This document shows, piece by piece, positions 39,956 through 51,749 of a DNA stretch of 64,000 nt. The notes below the pieces were generated by a model. That model saw only the letters and a program-made list of their open reading frames with translations. It made no database searches and was not told the origin of the DNA. Each line of letters starts with the position of its first letter. Position 1 is the stretch's first letter. Position numbers and translations under genes: made by a program. Source of the stretch: Dicaeum eximium (taxonomy: Eukaryota > Chordata > Aves > Passeriformes > Dicaeidae); the NCBI GenBank assembly GCA_013396995.1, contig VWZP01001590.1:248001-312000 (forward strand), written 5' to 3'.

Positions 39956-40085
39956 GCCACACTGCTTTGGATGCAGCCCAGGTTGGGGTTGGATCTCAAG
40001 TCTGTGAACACACATTGCCTGGGTCACGTCCAGCTTCTCATATCAGTGTCTTAATACTCACCAGGAAAATCTCCTTTTCCAACAA
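39956..40085 (-). mobile_element. CR1 LINE fragment, right of LTR insertion
   Basis: This continues the minus-strand CR1 cut by the LTR. GCCACACTGCTTTGGATGCA, GCCCAGGTTGGGGTTGG, ACACATTGCCTGGGTCACGT and CCAGCTTCTCAT are in the order expected directly after the left fragment. Similarity fades after about 40085. The edge is approximate. Confidence 0.85.
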
Positions 40086-41337
40086 AAGACTCTTCTGGGG
40101 GTCAGAATCAAAATTATGAGAGAAGCATTCTGTGTGTGCTTTTCTGAGCTAGGATTATTATAGTTTCATTCTTTCTAAACAAGTGGTGAGCAGTGAGAGG
40201 ATTCATATTAATGTTTATTCTTTTCTATGCTATTTAAAATATAGTTCATGTCTGAGTTGATTAAATCTCTTTTCATGTTGGTTATGAGCTTCCAGCTTTT
40301 CTCTTCAAGTGCTGCCAGCCTGTTTCTGAGCATCTCTCTTCTGATATCTTTTTCAATTTACACACGGCTTCTTGCTCAGTGATGTTTGTTGGAGAGCAAT
40401 CTTAACATTTCTCTTGACATCTCTTTTTTACTTTCACGTGAGGTTAGAACCTAATAGCTTGGAAACAAGAGGAGGTTATTGAGTGAAAGAATTTCATGCA
40501 ATGTCTTTACTTTTCATATTGATATATTTGGGGAGAATTTTTGGCATTGGAAGTGAATAGAAATTCTGCCATTGATTTCAAGTAAAATGTTTTATTGGTT
40601 ATTTTAATTATGGTTATACCCTTCTGAGAAGGATATCTGCTTTTAAAGTTGATTCCAGTTTAGGGCTGTGAAAGCTCAGCTTTGCTGCCAGCAATTACTT
40701 TTTTGCCTGTAGTAACTACTCCTAAAATATACTGGAGGAGACATGGAAAAGAGTCTAGATGATGTTCTAATTTTTAGGACCTTTCACAATTCCATTTTTA
40801 AAATGTATTTGCTTTTGTGTTCATGTCTCACCTTGGCTCAGATCCAGAGTAAATCAACCAAGCAGCTACCAGAGTGTCTACATGAATGATTCATTGCATT
40901 TTCTTGAGATGAGACTGCCATTGGCTTATTCCATGCTTTTGTTATCAAAACCAAGTTATTTATTACTTTAATGGTCGTGATCTACAGAATGCAATTCCTT
41001 CTAAATTTGCAGTAGGATTTCATGTTTGAACTGATGATTCCCATAGAAGAATGTTGCATTAGTATTCAGGTATTACTGTCTTTAAATGTTTTATTATCAA
41101 CAGTGAATCCATATGAGTAAGTAATACTGTAAAAGCAAACAAAATACTGTATTGGGTCTTGAGAGAGTCCTACTGTGTTTGTCTGCAGAAATGTATTAAG
41201 GAGATAACCACATCCCAAAGAATTTTTTGCAGTTGCACAGTGTAATTAGGCAAGGGCAGACAGTGGATTATGCCTTGTTTTAGGTGAAATTTGATTGTAC
41301 GGTTGATGCATTATTCAATTTTTTTATTCTTTGGTAG

Positions 41338-41541
41338 AAGCAGAGATCTTCGCTCTCTTCAACAAGCCCAAAACCCCACAAAAATGCAGCCAGTATTATA
41401 CAGTGACTATCCCTATGAGGATCTCCAGGAATGGGCAGACTGTCAACAGCTTAGAAGCAAATTGGCTGGAACACATGACAGATCACTTCAGGAAAGGAGG
41501 CTCACTGGTAAACGCCATCTTCAGCCTTGGAATGGTAAATG
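41338..41541 (+). CDS. RFTN1: RFTN1 coding exon (probably exon 6)
   Basis: This exon has 204 bases. The first two bases complete a lysine codon, followed by AEIFALFNKPKTPQKC, then SQYYTVTIPMRISRNGQTVN, SLEANWLEHMTDHFRKGG and SLVNAIFSLGMVN. Human raftlin has KMEIFTLFNKPK, NGQTVSGLDANWLEHMSDHF and LVNAVFYLGIVND at the same places. The exon begins the second conserved half of the raftlin domain. The acceptor region reads TAG-AAG-CAG, three possible acceptors three bases apart; the first gives the best match to human. At the other end there are two GT sites: GTAAAT from 41535 and GTATGG from 41542. Only the second keeps the frame into the next exon, through a split Asp codon, so 41541 is chosen. 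Confidence 0.95.
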
Positions 41542-44500
41542 GTATGGAAATTACAGAAAGCATTATGCTGTGGTTATTTTCCTTTCTCCTCCAATGGAGG
41601 TCATTATCTTTGAAGAGAAGATATGTGGGAGGTGCTTTAATACAGACTTGAGGCAGATTTGTATTAGATCAACCTCTTTGTGAAATGGAATGAAAGTACA
41701 GAAAATATTTTGGCATTTGAATAAGGAAAACAGATCATGTATTGTATTTTATAAACATACTAGAAATTATTTTGTTATCGCAGAAATATACAGAGTTCAT
41801 AAACAGTACCAAGTAAAGTGAATTAAGATAATAAGATTGCAAAACAGATGACATAAGTAGAGGGGTGACTTTGCTGTCCAGCCACATGCTGCATCTGGCT
41901 CTGATTGCAGGCCCGTGCAAGGATTTGGGTTTTATCTGGCCAACAAGAAGTCAGTTAATTCCAGTTCTTGCAGAGACCCATTCCACCTGGATGGCATCCT
42001 GTTTTACAAAATTGTCTTCTATGTTTGTTTCATCTTAGCTATGATGGATAAATGTTTGTTCTAGTTTTAGAAGATTAAAAATCCTAGATTTTTGCATGTT
42101 GTGGAAGAGTGGCACTGGGTCCAGTTTAGTCCTGTAGCCAGTCTCGTGGCCATCACAGCTTTGGAGGCAAGCCTGTTGTACAGAGAAAGACTTGGGTGCA
42201 TAGATCCAAGAGACATAACCAAGGAGCCATGAAAACAATTGAAGGGAAGTACTTGAACATGAAAACTGTTGAAGTTGCAGCTGGATTAATTTTATTGGAA
42301 AATTATATGACTGGTATGCTTCATGGTTAAAGTGCTTATGGCTGAATCATTCACCTAATTTTGGTTTGTTTTGCATTTTTCATAAGGAATGTGGTAACCC
42401 AGAGATTGTACATTCCTACTAAGATTAGTTGGTTTATGCATCAAAATTATAGGGGAGCTGCTTTCAGAGAATCTTCTTACTGTTGTCTGAATTCCAGAAC
42501 CCAGGATAAAACACAGGAATATGACTCAGTTCTGGTAAGAGTGAATCAGGAAATTAACAGGCAATCCTAATTTTTCATTTTACAAACAAGTAAAAAAAGG
42601 GAAGGTCTAAAGTTCAGCTGATGGAATGCTTTCACACAGCTTCCTGGAAAGCCTTGTAATTGCTAGTTAACTTGCTTAAAAACAAATGGTCATTTACTTT
42701 ATGTACATAAATTGCACAGAGGCAAAGCTAATTGGCTTTATCAGGCTCAGTTATCAGACTCAGTGGTTTTTTTTAATAAAATCTGCTTGTCAGTTCACTC
42801 TAAAATGTTTTAAACACAGCATTTTTCCATTATTTAAACTTTTAGAGTTCATTTACATAGCAGAGCCCTGTGGGAGGTTCATGTACTTAGATACCAGAGT
42901 GAGCAGTGCTGGATAACTGCCTGTGGACATAGATAAAGTAGGCTTGAATACTGGCAATAAAGTTTCAGTGCAAACAGGACAACAAATTACGTAGAAGTGG
43001 ACAGATTCAAGATTAAGTTAGATTAGTGATTGAAGAAGAACAATTAATAAACATTTTTATTAACATTTTATGGTTACAGGAGGAACAAGTTTTGAAATTA
43101 AAAAGCTGAAACAAGGTTTCTAAAAGTGTATTATGGTATTAGAAGACCATTTGCTAAGAATATCTGTAAGTTGCTATTAATTGCAGTTAAATGTTTTATG
43201 ATTTAAATCCTAATTTTTTTCTGTGCTGCAGAGAAATGGAACAGCTTTGTCACTCATATGCCAGTCAGTATCAAACAACACAGGGTAGGGACAAGAGAAG
43301 AAGTAGGGGTCTGGGGGCTTCTCAGCTTCTTTCTCTTTTCTAGACTTTCATGGCAGCCTGTCCAGCTCTTCATATCTAGTCTTATTCACTGATTATTCCT
43401 CTTCCAAATTAAGGTAGTATCAGCATACTTTCTTTAATTGGCTATATCACATTTCTTTGTTCTGGGGGCTGGTGTTTTTTTTTGGCTTAAAGTATGAATT
43501 CATTATTTTGCTTATTAGACTTAAAAGCAGGGTTATTATCTTCTTCTTTTCCCCCTTGTCCTTGGAATACCCAATGAAGTGAAGATTTCCAGATTGTCAG
43601 TAGTCATAAATCTGTTTCTTCCTTCTGCTAACAGTTTAATAATTAGTCTTTAAAGGAGTTTTAAAGTTCACTGGTAACAATTGTTTCTTTTTGCTTATTG
43701 TATCAGATAATTATAAACAGAAATAGAACACAATTGCCGATCACAATATGTAAACCATGCAGACTTACACCATATATTAAATGTATTCAGATTTTGCTGG
43801 TAAGTTAGAAACAGTACCCTGCTTGGTCCTTGAATGTTCTTGTGTTGGCAGATAACAGTTATTTATTTAAATTTGCACTTCAGTTACTTGCTGGTGTTTT
43901 TCATCCAGCTCATGTAATTGAAAATTCTGCCTGCAGTCCCAGGTGTAAACTGATCCTGCCTAGTGATCTAAAGTGACCATAGGAATTCACCCTTGCCCTC
44001 TTCTAGTGAGAATGGAGTCTGTAGCAGCAAGCTACAGATTAATGCCAAATGGAGAGGAAGTAACAGGTGGGTCCCCTTCTTTCCTGTAACAGCAAGTCTC
44101 CAATCAGCACTGTGAGAAGGCAGGAAGAGTCAAACCTCTTCAAGGTTATATTTTGATGTCTTAACAGGGTAATCACAAGCCTGTTCATCTTTAGTTGTTT
44201 TGAACTGCAGCTCTTTAAGCGCCTAGCATTTCTGTATTTGTTGTACCAATCTGTCTGTGAATTTTCTGCCTTTCAAACCGAGAAAAGCCATCCAACCAGC
44301 CAGAAAACATTGACAGTACTTAAACACAAAGGAAATGAAACAAAATGTGAGTTGCTTGGAAGAAGAAAGTAGTCAGGTTTTTAAGAGAGTCTGACTGATT
44401 GTCTCTGTCATCTGTCTCCGACAGAGATGAGCCGGCGATGCCTTCGACCGATTATTGTCACCTTAGCCACAGAAGTACTGGGATTTTTGTCAACCATATG

Positions 44501-45064
44501 GAATTATTTTCTCTGTGTGTACTGAAGGTGAAAAGATTCAGAAGGGGGGAGGGATGCAAATACAAAGCAAAGGCAGACATTCAGGTCACGTGCCCCATAA
44601 AGCCACAGAGAGCTAGTTTTCCTCATTGAGAGCAACAGCAGCCTAAAGGTTAGTTTTCCTAGATAAGGAGAATTTGTAGTTCAAAGACAACAGGAGGAAA
44701 ATTGTCGCCTGCTAAGACAGCTGTCATCGTAAAGTAAGTAATCTTTTCCCATATAACTCCTGTAAATCAGAAACAAGGACATCAAAATACGTTTTTGTCA
44801 ATTGAGCCACATCAAATATTTATAGAACCCAGTGAAAATAGCTTTTTGTGCACAGTAGGAAACCTTAATAAAAGATGCAGTGGTAATGGAACATTTTCAG
44901 AGAAAGGATGTTGATTGTAACCTTTACTTGTGGAGCCTTTTCTTTAAGAAAGAGTGAAGTTCGAGAGTAGAGACTGGGAAATGATACTACAAACAGCAAA
45001 GTCAAAATGTTTTGTTTTATTGGCGTTTCTTACTGCCCTGTTGCAAATGGATGCATATTTGGAA

Positions 45065-45120
45065 TTTTTTAACTTAGGAACTTCTTAAAACTTTTTTTTT
45101 AACTAAGGAACTTTTAAACT
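45065..45120. repeat. Imperfect tandem repeat, about 28-base unit
   Basis: Two units follow each other: TTTTTTAACTTAGGAACTTC plus TTAAAAC, then T(9)AACTAAGGAACTTTTAAAC. A trailing TTAGG starts a third unit. The AACTTAGGAACTT core marks each unit. It is a local duplication with a few changes. Confidence 0.75.
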
Positions 45121-45479
45121 TAGGCTATGTTCCAGGAGCTGAATCTTGTTAAACAAGAGATTAACAAAAGAGAATACAACTGCATCAGAATCAGGAAATA
45201 CTTTACATAGGAAACAGTGAAAACTGGAAGGACCAACTTACCACCTAAAGCTTTAGATGACTGATCTTTGTGGGCAGGTTAGGTAATATCCAGCTGAATA
45301 AATGTATCTGTAAAGTCTGCCCTGCAGGAATCTATGTATGAATTGTCACCCTAAAGTGCCAATATAATCAATGGAAATCTAGGCTTGGACCGATGCAGTC
45401 AGTAGGATTTGTGTTGTGATCCACCTCATCCTACATGAGGATATACAAAAAAGATCAGATACATCCAGATAAGACTGAG

Positions 45480-46645
45480 ATACGTGGTGCTTCCTTTGCC
45501 TTAGTCTTCACAGACACAGGCAAAGGTTGCACCTATCTGTAAAAAAAAAGGCCAAAAGGACAAACCAGGAGCCTACAATGAGGTCAGCCTCACTTTGTTT
45601 CTGGCTGGGTCACTGAATAGGTCCTCTTGGAACTTGTGAACACATGAAGATGAAGACATTGAGCATGGATTTAACAGGAGTAAAACATACTTGAAACTGA
45701 TTGTCCTCTGTGATAAAATAACGATTTGTGGGTGAAGAGAAAGCAGTAGATGTCATTTTGGGTGAATTCATCAAGGGAGTTAGGGAGTGGCTCCCGCAAT
45801 ATTTTTGTATTCAAGTTAGGACCATGCAGCCCAGATAGGTAAAAATCTGGTTACATGGCTAGACTCAGAGGGCCGTGGTTAATAGCTCATAGTTTACCTG
45901 GAGTAAAAGGTGGAGTACCACAGACATCTATCCTGGGGCCTGTTGTGTTTAACAATTTTATCGATGATGCACAGGAGGCAATGAGACTTGCTTTTGTCAG
46001 AATTGTGGATGATCCCATACTGAGGAGACAGCTGATGTGCCTCAGAATTCAGCTGCTGTCCAGAGGAACCTGGGCAGGCTGGAAAAATATGATTGTAGAT
46101 GCTGTTTGAAATTCCATGAGGACAAATGTCCTGCCTCTGGGAAGGGAAAGGCTTTTTCACTAATCCAGGCTAGGGACAGCCTGGCTGGGTAGCAGCTCTG
46201 TTGAAAGTTCCAGGGGAATTTTAGTAGGCAGCAAGCTGAAGATCAACCAGTGCTTGAGAGTTAGTTCAGCCTGGAGAAAGGACAGCTTTGGGGGACCTAA
46301 CAGTGCCTGGCAGTGCCTATGAGAAGACAATCAAAAAGGTGGATCCAGGCCCTTGATTGTAGTGTGTGGTAGGAGGATTGAAAAAAATATACATAAATTG
46401 AAATAAGAGATGTCTTTTTTGGATATAAAAAACCACTTTCTCATCATGAAAACAGTCACTGTCTGGAAGAGGCTACCCAGGAAGCTGTGCCATCTCCATT
46501 CTTGGGGATTTTGAAAATGCAACTGGATAAAGCAGTCTGATCTGATCTGATCAGCAGTCTGGTCTGCAGTTGTATTGAACCTGCTTTGAGCATGTGGTTG
46601 GACTGGAGACCTCCTGAGGTCCCCATCCAGCTGAATTCTATAAAA
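45480..46645 (+). mobile_element. Decayed CR1 LINE with RT-domain remnants
   Basis: A plus-strand CR1. Near 45487 the translation ASFALVFTD recalls the FASVFTD block before the RT domain. Near 45905-45970 GGVPQTSILGPVVFNNFIDD is the GVPQGSILGPLLFN motif of LINE reverse transcriptases. After about 46210 the 3' region is recognisable by CAGCCTGGAGAAAGGACAGC, GATATAAAAAACCACTTTCT and GGTTGGACTGGAGACCTCCT, ending near GAATTCTATAAAAC. The RT middle region is largely missing between 45990 and 46200, and stops and frameshifts are frequent. It is an old inactive copy, of a different CR1 subfamily from the one at 6430. Confidence 0.9.
46536..46552. repeat. Short TCTGA pentamer repeat inside CR1
   Basis: About three copies of the pentamer TCTGA stand in the CR1 segment that normally reads as a single TCTGATCTC-type sequence. 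This is a small slippage expansion. Confidence 0.6.
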
Positions 46646-47403
46646 CTGTTGGATCCAGGTGCATGTCACCTAGTGGGCCAGCTCTATGACATGTGACTGT
46701 CAACTTCAGTTGCTCTTAGATCTAGAGCCCTGTGTGATAAAGATACTGCAGACAGACTCAGTGCGTCTGGCCATTTCTTTGCCCTTCCATACCTCTGTGT
46801 AAGAGTTTGCCTGAAATTCCTGCTGATCCTGACAGCATAGTATGGGTTATAAGTGCCTTTCCTTAAAAACATGACCCTGCTAGCTTTCTCTCTGCTGCAT
46901 TCTCCTTTCCCCCATTATTCTCAGCATCCCAAATGCTTCGCATGCAAATGAATTAATGATCCAGTTGTTCTTTCTTGTGCCTCTCTTTTTCTCTGGAAGT
47001 GTAGTACATGACCTGTAAAAGGTAAAATGTGCGGCCAGTGTGTGAAATGTGAGAATTGGCCGGTGTGCATTCATGGCATGAATGTTTAAAACACTGTGGC
47101 ATGACAGGTAGAGAGAAGGAGGTTGGTTCTGGTTGAGAGGGAAATCTCAGTGATTGTCATCAACCAGTTTCTGTAGCGTTTTTCACCAGCATCACTCTGT
47201 TGAACAGACCCTGTTCTTTGTTCGCAGCTGTCTTTCCATCATCATTTTCCCCTTCCAGTTTTCTCGTTTTCTGTGGGTTTCTTTACTACCAAAAAATCCA
47301 TTTAAAAAATCAATGGATTGTATGATTGATGGATGTAGCCTTCAGTAGCCAACAGGATGTAGCCAACAGTAATCATTGTACTTCCAACAAGGAAGCAAAA
47401 TCT

Positions 47404-47472
47404 TGGAATCATTTAGGTTGGAAGAGACCTTTAGGATCACGAGTCCAACCATAAACTCAGCGCTGCCAAGTG
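47404..47472 (-). mobile_element. CR1 3'-tail fragment, minus strand
   Basis: TGGAATCATTTAGGTTGGAA, GAGACCTTTAGGATCACGAG, TCCAACCATAAACTCAGCGC and TGCCAAGTG form the reverse complement of a CR1 3' tail. Only the tail is present, which is typical of severe 5' truncation. The octamer terminus at the left has decayed. Confidence 0.88.
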
Positions 47473-50021
47473 AAGTTTCTGCTGCCTGTAGGGTCTCCCA
47501 AGCTCAGCTATTGGTTTCTAAAACATTGCATGTGTGCCATCTTATTCACGTATGTGGAAGCTGTGAATTGCATGAGTGGAATGTTCAGCAGAATGAAACA
47601 TAAAGGATGATTTACGAGTGAATGTAAACACACGCCTGCTGATTATGTTTTGATCGCTTATTAATTAGCTGGCAAACACGGGGCTGGGGAGAGCTCAAGC
47701 TGCAGTTGTGCCAACAGTGTGACACTGAATTTCATTAAGGGAATTCACAATACAGGAGCAGTGCACAGTGTACAACAGTGCTGTACAAAGCTGCTCTGGC
47801 AAGATCTGGATGTCTGTGTCTAGTAGGGATCTGCTTTCAGTCTTACGTGCTGTCCTGTCATCCCTGCTTTGGAAGATTAAAGGGATATTTGTACATTAGC
47901 ATCCTGAAATAGATTTGGATATGGGTTTGGGTGTTGGAATGTGATATTTCAGAGCAATTGAGTTGATTCCCCCTTTGTAGTGTCAGGTCTAACAAAGTGC
48001 TGTTTTTGAATGAGATCCAGTAATTAAATCTTGTACCCTTTGGTATGTAGCAAGCTTGCTCTCCCTGTGTTTTCAAACCTGTAACCCAGCTACTTAGTGA
48101 TCTGGCCTGTTATTTTACAACAGAAATGTTTGTTCTTCTCACTTGGATGAGAATTCTGTCTGGGTGACAGGAGTTACTGCTTTGTAGTCCAGCTTATCCA
48201 CCTTAGAGCAATGTGGAATCCTGGCTTGCTTAGTGGTGAAGAGTCTTCAGCTCTCTTTATTTTAAATAGAGTTGCAGAAAACCTGCCTGTGGAAACAGTG
48301 TGAAAGTAGAGTATTTTTCTTCTTTTAGTCTCCCAACAGAATCTCAAGGATAATCCTTAGTAAGTGGTGTACAACTTTTTTCCTTCACAAGTGAAAAAAA
48401 AAAGCTATGTTAGTTTAGAGATATCCTAGGACAAGAGACGAGTATTTGCATCTCCTGACTGTAACATAATGACTTGACTGCAACAGCAGCAAAAGAGAAT
48501 GAGGGACTGTGCAAATAGAAACAGAGAGGTTGTGCATTGGCACCTGCAGCAGAAGTCTTGCTGCAGTGTGTGTGTGTAGACATAAGCCTCCAGATGTAGG
48601 AGTCTGGTCTGTTGTGGGCTTTGCCTGCAACAAATTTGTTATTTCCAGATAATAAATTGAATTTAGATCATATAATGACATTGGAAGATGTTGACTGAGA
48701 TTGTGTCTGCAAGAGGTAAGAAGCCTCTTAATCCTCCTCACTGCTTCCTTTGTGAAAATTGTTTCTGAGTTTGATATATGTTTTCTCTTGGAGGCAGTGA
48801 TTCCTTCCTGCTGGCATTTCTTGACCTCGTAACATCCACCAGGAAAGCAGGGTGACCCTGATGAAACACCTAAGCAGGCTTATCCAGAAAACTCCCCTGT
48901 CAGTTCAAGAATCTGTCAGTTTGGCATGTGTGACTGCATTTCAAAAACATGTATCATACCAGTTCAAGGAATATAGTGTTGCTAGAAATGTAAGGAAACT
49001 ATCAGGCAAAATACAACATTTGGGGAAGGGATAAGCAAGGTCTTTATAATCAGTCATACAGGGTAGATACATTGTTCATATTAGAAAGGCTGAAAAAGAC
49101 GCTTTTTGACAATGTGAGAAGAGTTTTCTCTGTTTGTAAAGAGCACAGTCCTGCTTATTTACAGTTTCCCTAAACATGATTCTGTTGTTCCATCAATCAG
49201 CTTGTTTTAACAAAGAAAGATAAGTCTCTTTTTTTTTTTTTCAGTTACTCTGTTTCTGTTCTGTCATGGAGCTGACAAAACCTAAATTCTGGTATATGGG
49301 AGTGATTGCTGATTGTGGAGTGTGTGGCTGAGTTAAAGGAGAAAGTGCTTCTTAAGTAACTTTAAGAATATGTGTTGTCTGAAAAAAGGCTGAACATATA
49401 GGGAATGCAAATGAGAACAGAGAGGCACTAAACCAGATGGTCAAAATGCCTTCATAAATTGATTAAATAGTTATGAATGTATCTTTTCTTTCACACTGTT
49501 CAGATATGCCAGATCAGTCCATCCTCAGTCCATGTAGATCACTGTGTCTGCAGTGGCTGATCCATATGGAGGGTTCTGACTTGTGTGAATGAATGGATAT
49601 AGTCACAAGTATCAATATCATAAATATCATAAAAATAAATCTGTATACCTTCAAAACCTCTTGAAAATAACACATTGACTTAGTAAATAGTCTTTAGTGT
49701 GTTTATAGCTTCAAGTAGGTAAGCAGTACTGCTGAACTGAGGACTAAATCACTTCTGCTTGCTCAGAATGGGAAAGCTGTGGTTTCTGATGGCAAAGGGT
49801 GGAATAACAGACTGGAGAGCAAGGTTTGCTGTTAGAGAGTAGGATTGCTCTTAAAACTGCTAGAGATACAAGTCTCATTCATTTAATAGAGCTAGACTAT
49901 CAGAGAATGTCTGTGAACTTTAGTAACATCCTTAGAAGAATATGTTATTAATAAATTCAGATGCCTTACTACACATGGAGTGTCTTCTATGAAGCTTACA
50001 GGCAGCCCTGTGTTTTCACAG

Positions 50022-50137
50022 ATTCTTTACACGGGACAATGGATGGAGTATTTCTCTTCGAAGATTTCGCTGTGGAAGACAGTAAAACCACGCAGGGCTA
50101 TGATGCAATTGTGGTAGAGCAGTGGACTGTCTTGAAG
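50022..50137 (+). CDS. RFTN1: RFTN1 coding exon (probably exon 7)
   Basis: This exon has 116 bases. The first two bases complete the Asp codon left open by the preceding exon, followed by SLHGTMDGVFLFEDFAVEDS and KTTQGYDAIVVEQWTVLK. Human raftlin reads SLHGLTDGVFIFEAVSTEDS and KTIQGYDAIVVEQWTVLE here. The DAIVVEQWTV block is shared with RFTN2 and is among the most conserved parts of the family, but the SLHG start is that of RFTN1. The acceptor is TGTTTTCACAG and the donor is GTATGT from 50138. The exon ends on a codon boundary. The final lysine stands where my memory of human raftlin has glutamate; the change is at the exon edge, where AAG before GTATGT fits the donor consensus. Confidence 0.95.
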
Positions 50138-51749
50138 GTATGTGTATGGTCTTTCTTCTTTGACTTTTTTTTGTAAATCAAAACACTCCAAGACTGTGAG
50201 ACAGACTCTGGCATACTGATCTGTGCTCCAACAGTACCAGCCAGGCAGCTGAAGTGAAGGAGTGCAGCGTTAATAGCAATGCCAGTTCACCACGCTCTGG
50301 GTTTGTGCGACAGACTTCTGATCTTGACTTCATGCTTTTTTTGGAGGGTAGGAAATGTGAGTGACAGTGAGCAATGAAACTCAGGGCTTTCTGTCTCAAA
50401 ATTACAGATGTCTGCTAGACTAACTGCACAGAGGATCGCCATTGGTTGTCAGGGCAACATGGTCACACAAGTCATTGTAGCATCGCAGTTCTAAAGAAGG
50501 CAGCCCTTTAGGTAGGCAGGCTTAGCAGGAAAGCATGGAGAACTGCCTTGGCTCTGTTTGTCCTCCTTCATATGCTGAAAAAACTGCATATTTTGGATAG
50601 GCCCCTATAGACAAACCACATTTGTCACAACTTGGCCTTGTGCACATCTGAGTGCTCACGCAGATCAGTAGAAGCACTGCTTAGGCCAGATTGGTCAGTA
50701 CCAATCTTCCCCAGCAAATTTGACACACACAATACTTCTGTAGTTGAAATTTGGGCTTATATTCTTTGTGAGTGAAGCAAAAAGAACATGGGGAGGAGGA
50801 AAGAAGTAGTTGCATAACTCCTAGAAGGTTTTTTTTGTTCTATCTGATGTCTGCTAGAAATAGATGCTGTGTATCTATAAAGGCAGTGCCTGATCATTTC
50901 ACTTGGAATGTATTGTAAAGGGTGTAAAATCGTTAGATAGATAATCCCTCTTTTTGGCACACACAGGCCAGAAGAACAGATTAAGGGAAAATGGGACAGA
51001 TGCTACAGTAAGTGTGTAAAATTCCAGGAGACTAAGATTAAGAGTTTTGTTATTAGATGATGATTTTGTAGTGCAGCAAGAAATGGCCCAATAGTAATGG
51101 CTACAAACAACTTGCAGTACAGCTTAGTGCATTAATAGCAGCTTTTCTTGTTGCTGATGTGTGTCTGAAAAATGATTCCTTTATTGCATTAAATGGTATT
51201 CCATTTATGACAGACTGGACGGTAAATTCTTGTTCATTTTTAGGGTCAAATTGCAGTGTTGCCACTCAGGAACAAGGTTTTGGGGTAATGACAGATGGTT
51301 TCATGAGTGCATTAGGTCAGGGCTGATCAAGAAGGCAAATGTTAAGAAGCAGTAATGTTAACCATGTGTTTAAAACTGTTAAGAAATGAATAGAGGGTGA
51401 AACAGCAAGTATATAATACTTCACACTACTGTGTGAGCTGTGTTTGGCAGCACCTTATTGCAGAAGGCTGTGTTAGCACAGTAATTGTTCAGAGAAGAGA
51501 GTGGGCATGGTCAGTGAGTGATACAGACAGCTTCCATATTAGGAAGACTTTACATGTGTGTCCTTTCAGCTTAGAAAAGAGTTGCTGGGAATGGAATAGG
51601 TAGAGAGCTCCTAAAACATGGGAAAGAGGTAAATAGGGATTGTTTGCCATCTCTTCCAGTATAAGAACTAAGTGCCAAATGGCACTAGTCAGGGCCAGGT
51701 GCAAAGCAAACAGAAGAGAGATATTTCAGATAATTGTTTATGCTGCAGA

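Larger units (their letters stand above)
36665..41337 (+). other. RFTN1: RFTN1 intron, about 4.7 kb, with CR1 and nested LTR
   Basis: This is a phase 1 intron with a GTAAGT donor and a TTTATTCTTTGGTAG acceptor. It carries a 15-base poly-T at 37333-37347, a 13-base poly-A at 38326-38338, and the minus-strand CR1 with its inserted LTR at 39045-40085. I see nothing I can name in the remaining non-repeat stretches, 36665-39044 and 40086-41337. Confidence 0.75.
41542..50021 (+). other. RFTN1: RFTN1 intron, about 8.5 kb
   Basis: This is a phase 1 intron with donor GTATGG and acceptor GTTTTCACAG. It contains an imperfect tandem repeat at 45065-45120, a decayed CR1 at 45480-46645, a CR1 tail at 47404-47472, a short (TG) run near 48565 and a T-run at 49229-49241. 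The remaining stretches show nothing I can name, and their open frames are short and without homology that I recognise. Confidence 0.72.

Noticed and set aside
45855..46109. Open frame with GVPQ motif suggesting an intact reverse transcriptase
   Set aside because: It is only an 84-codon remnant in a deleted CR1, with no catalytic FADD box in frame.
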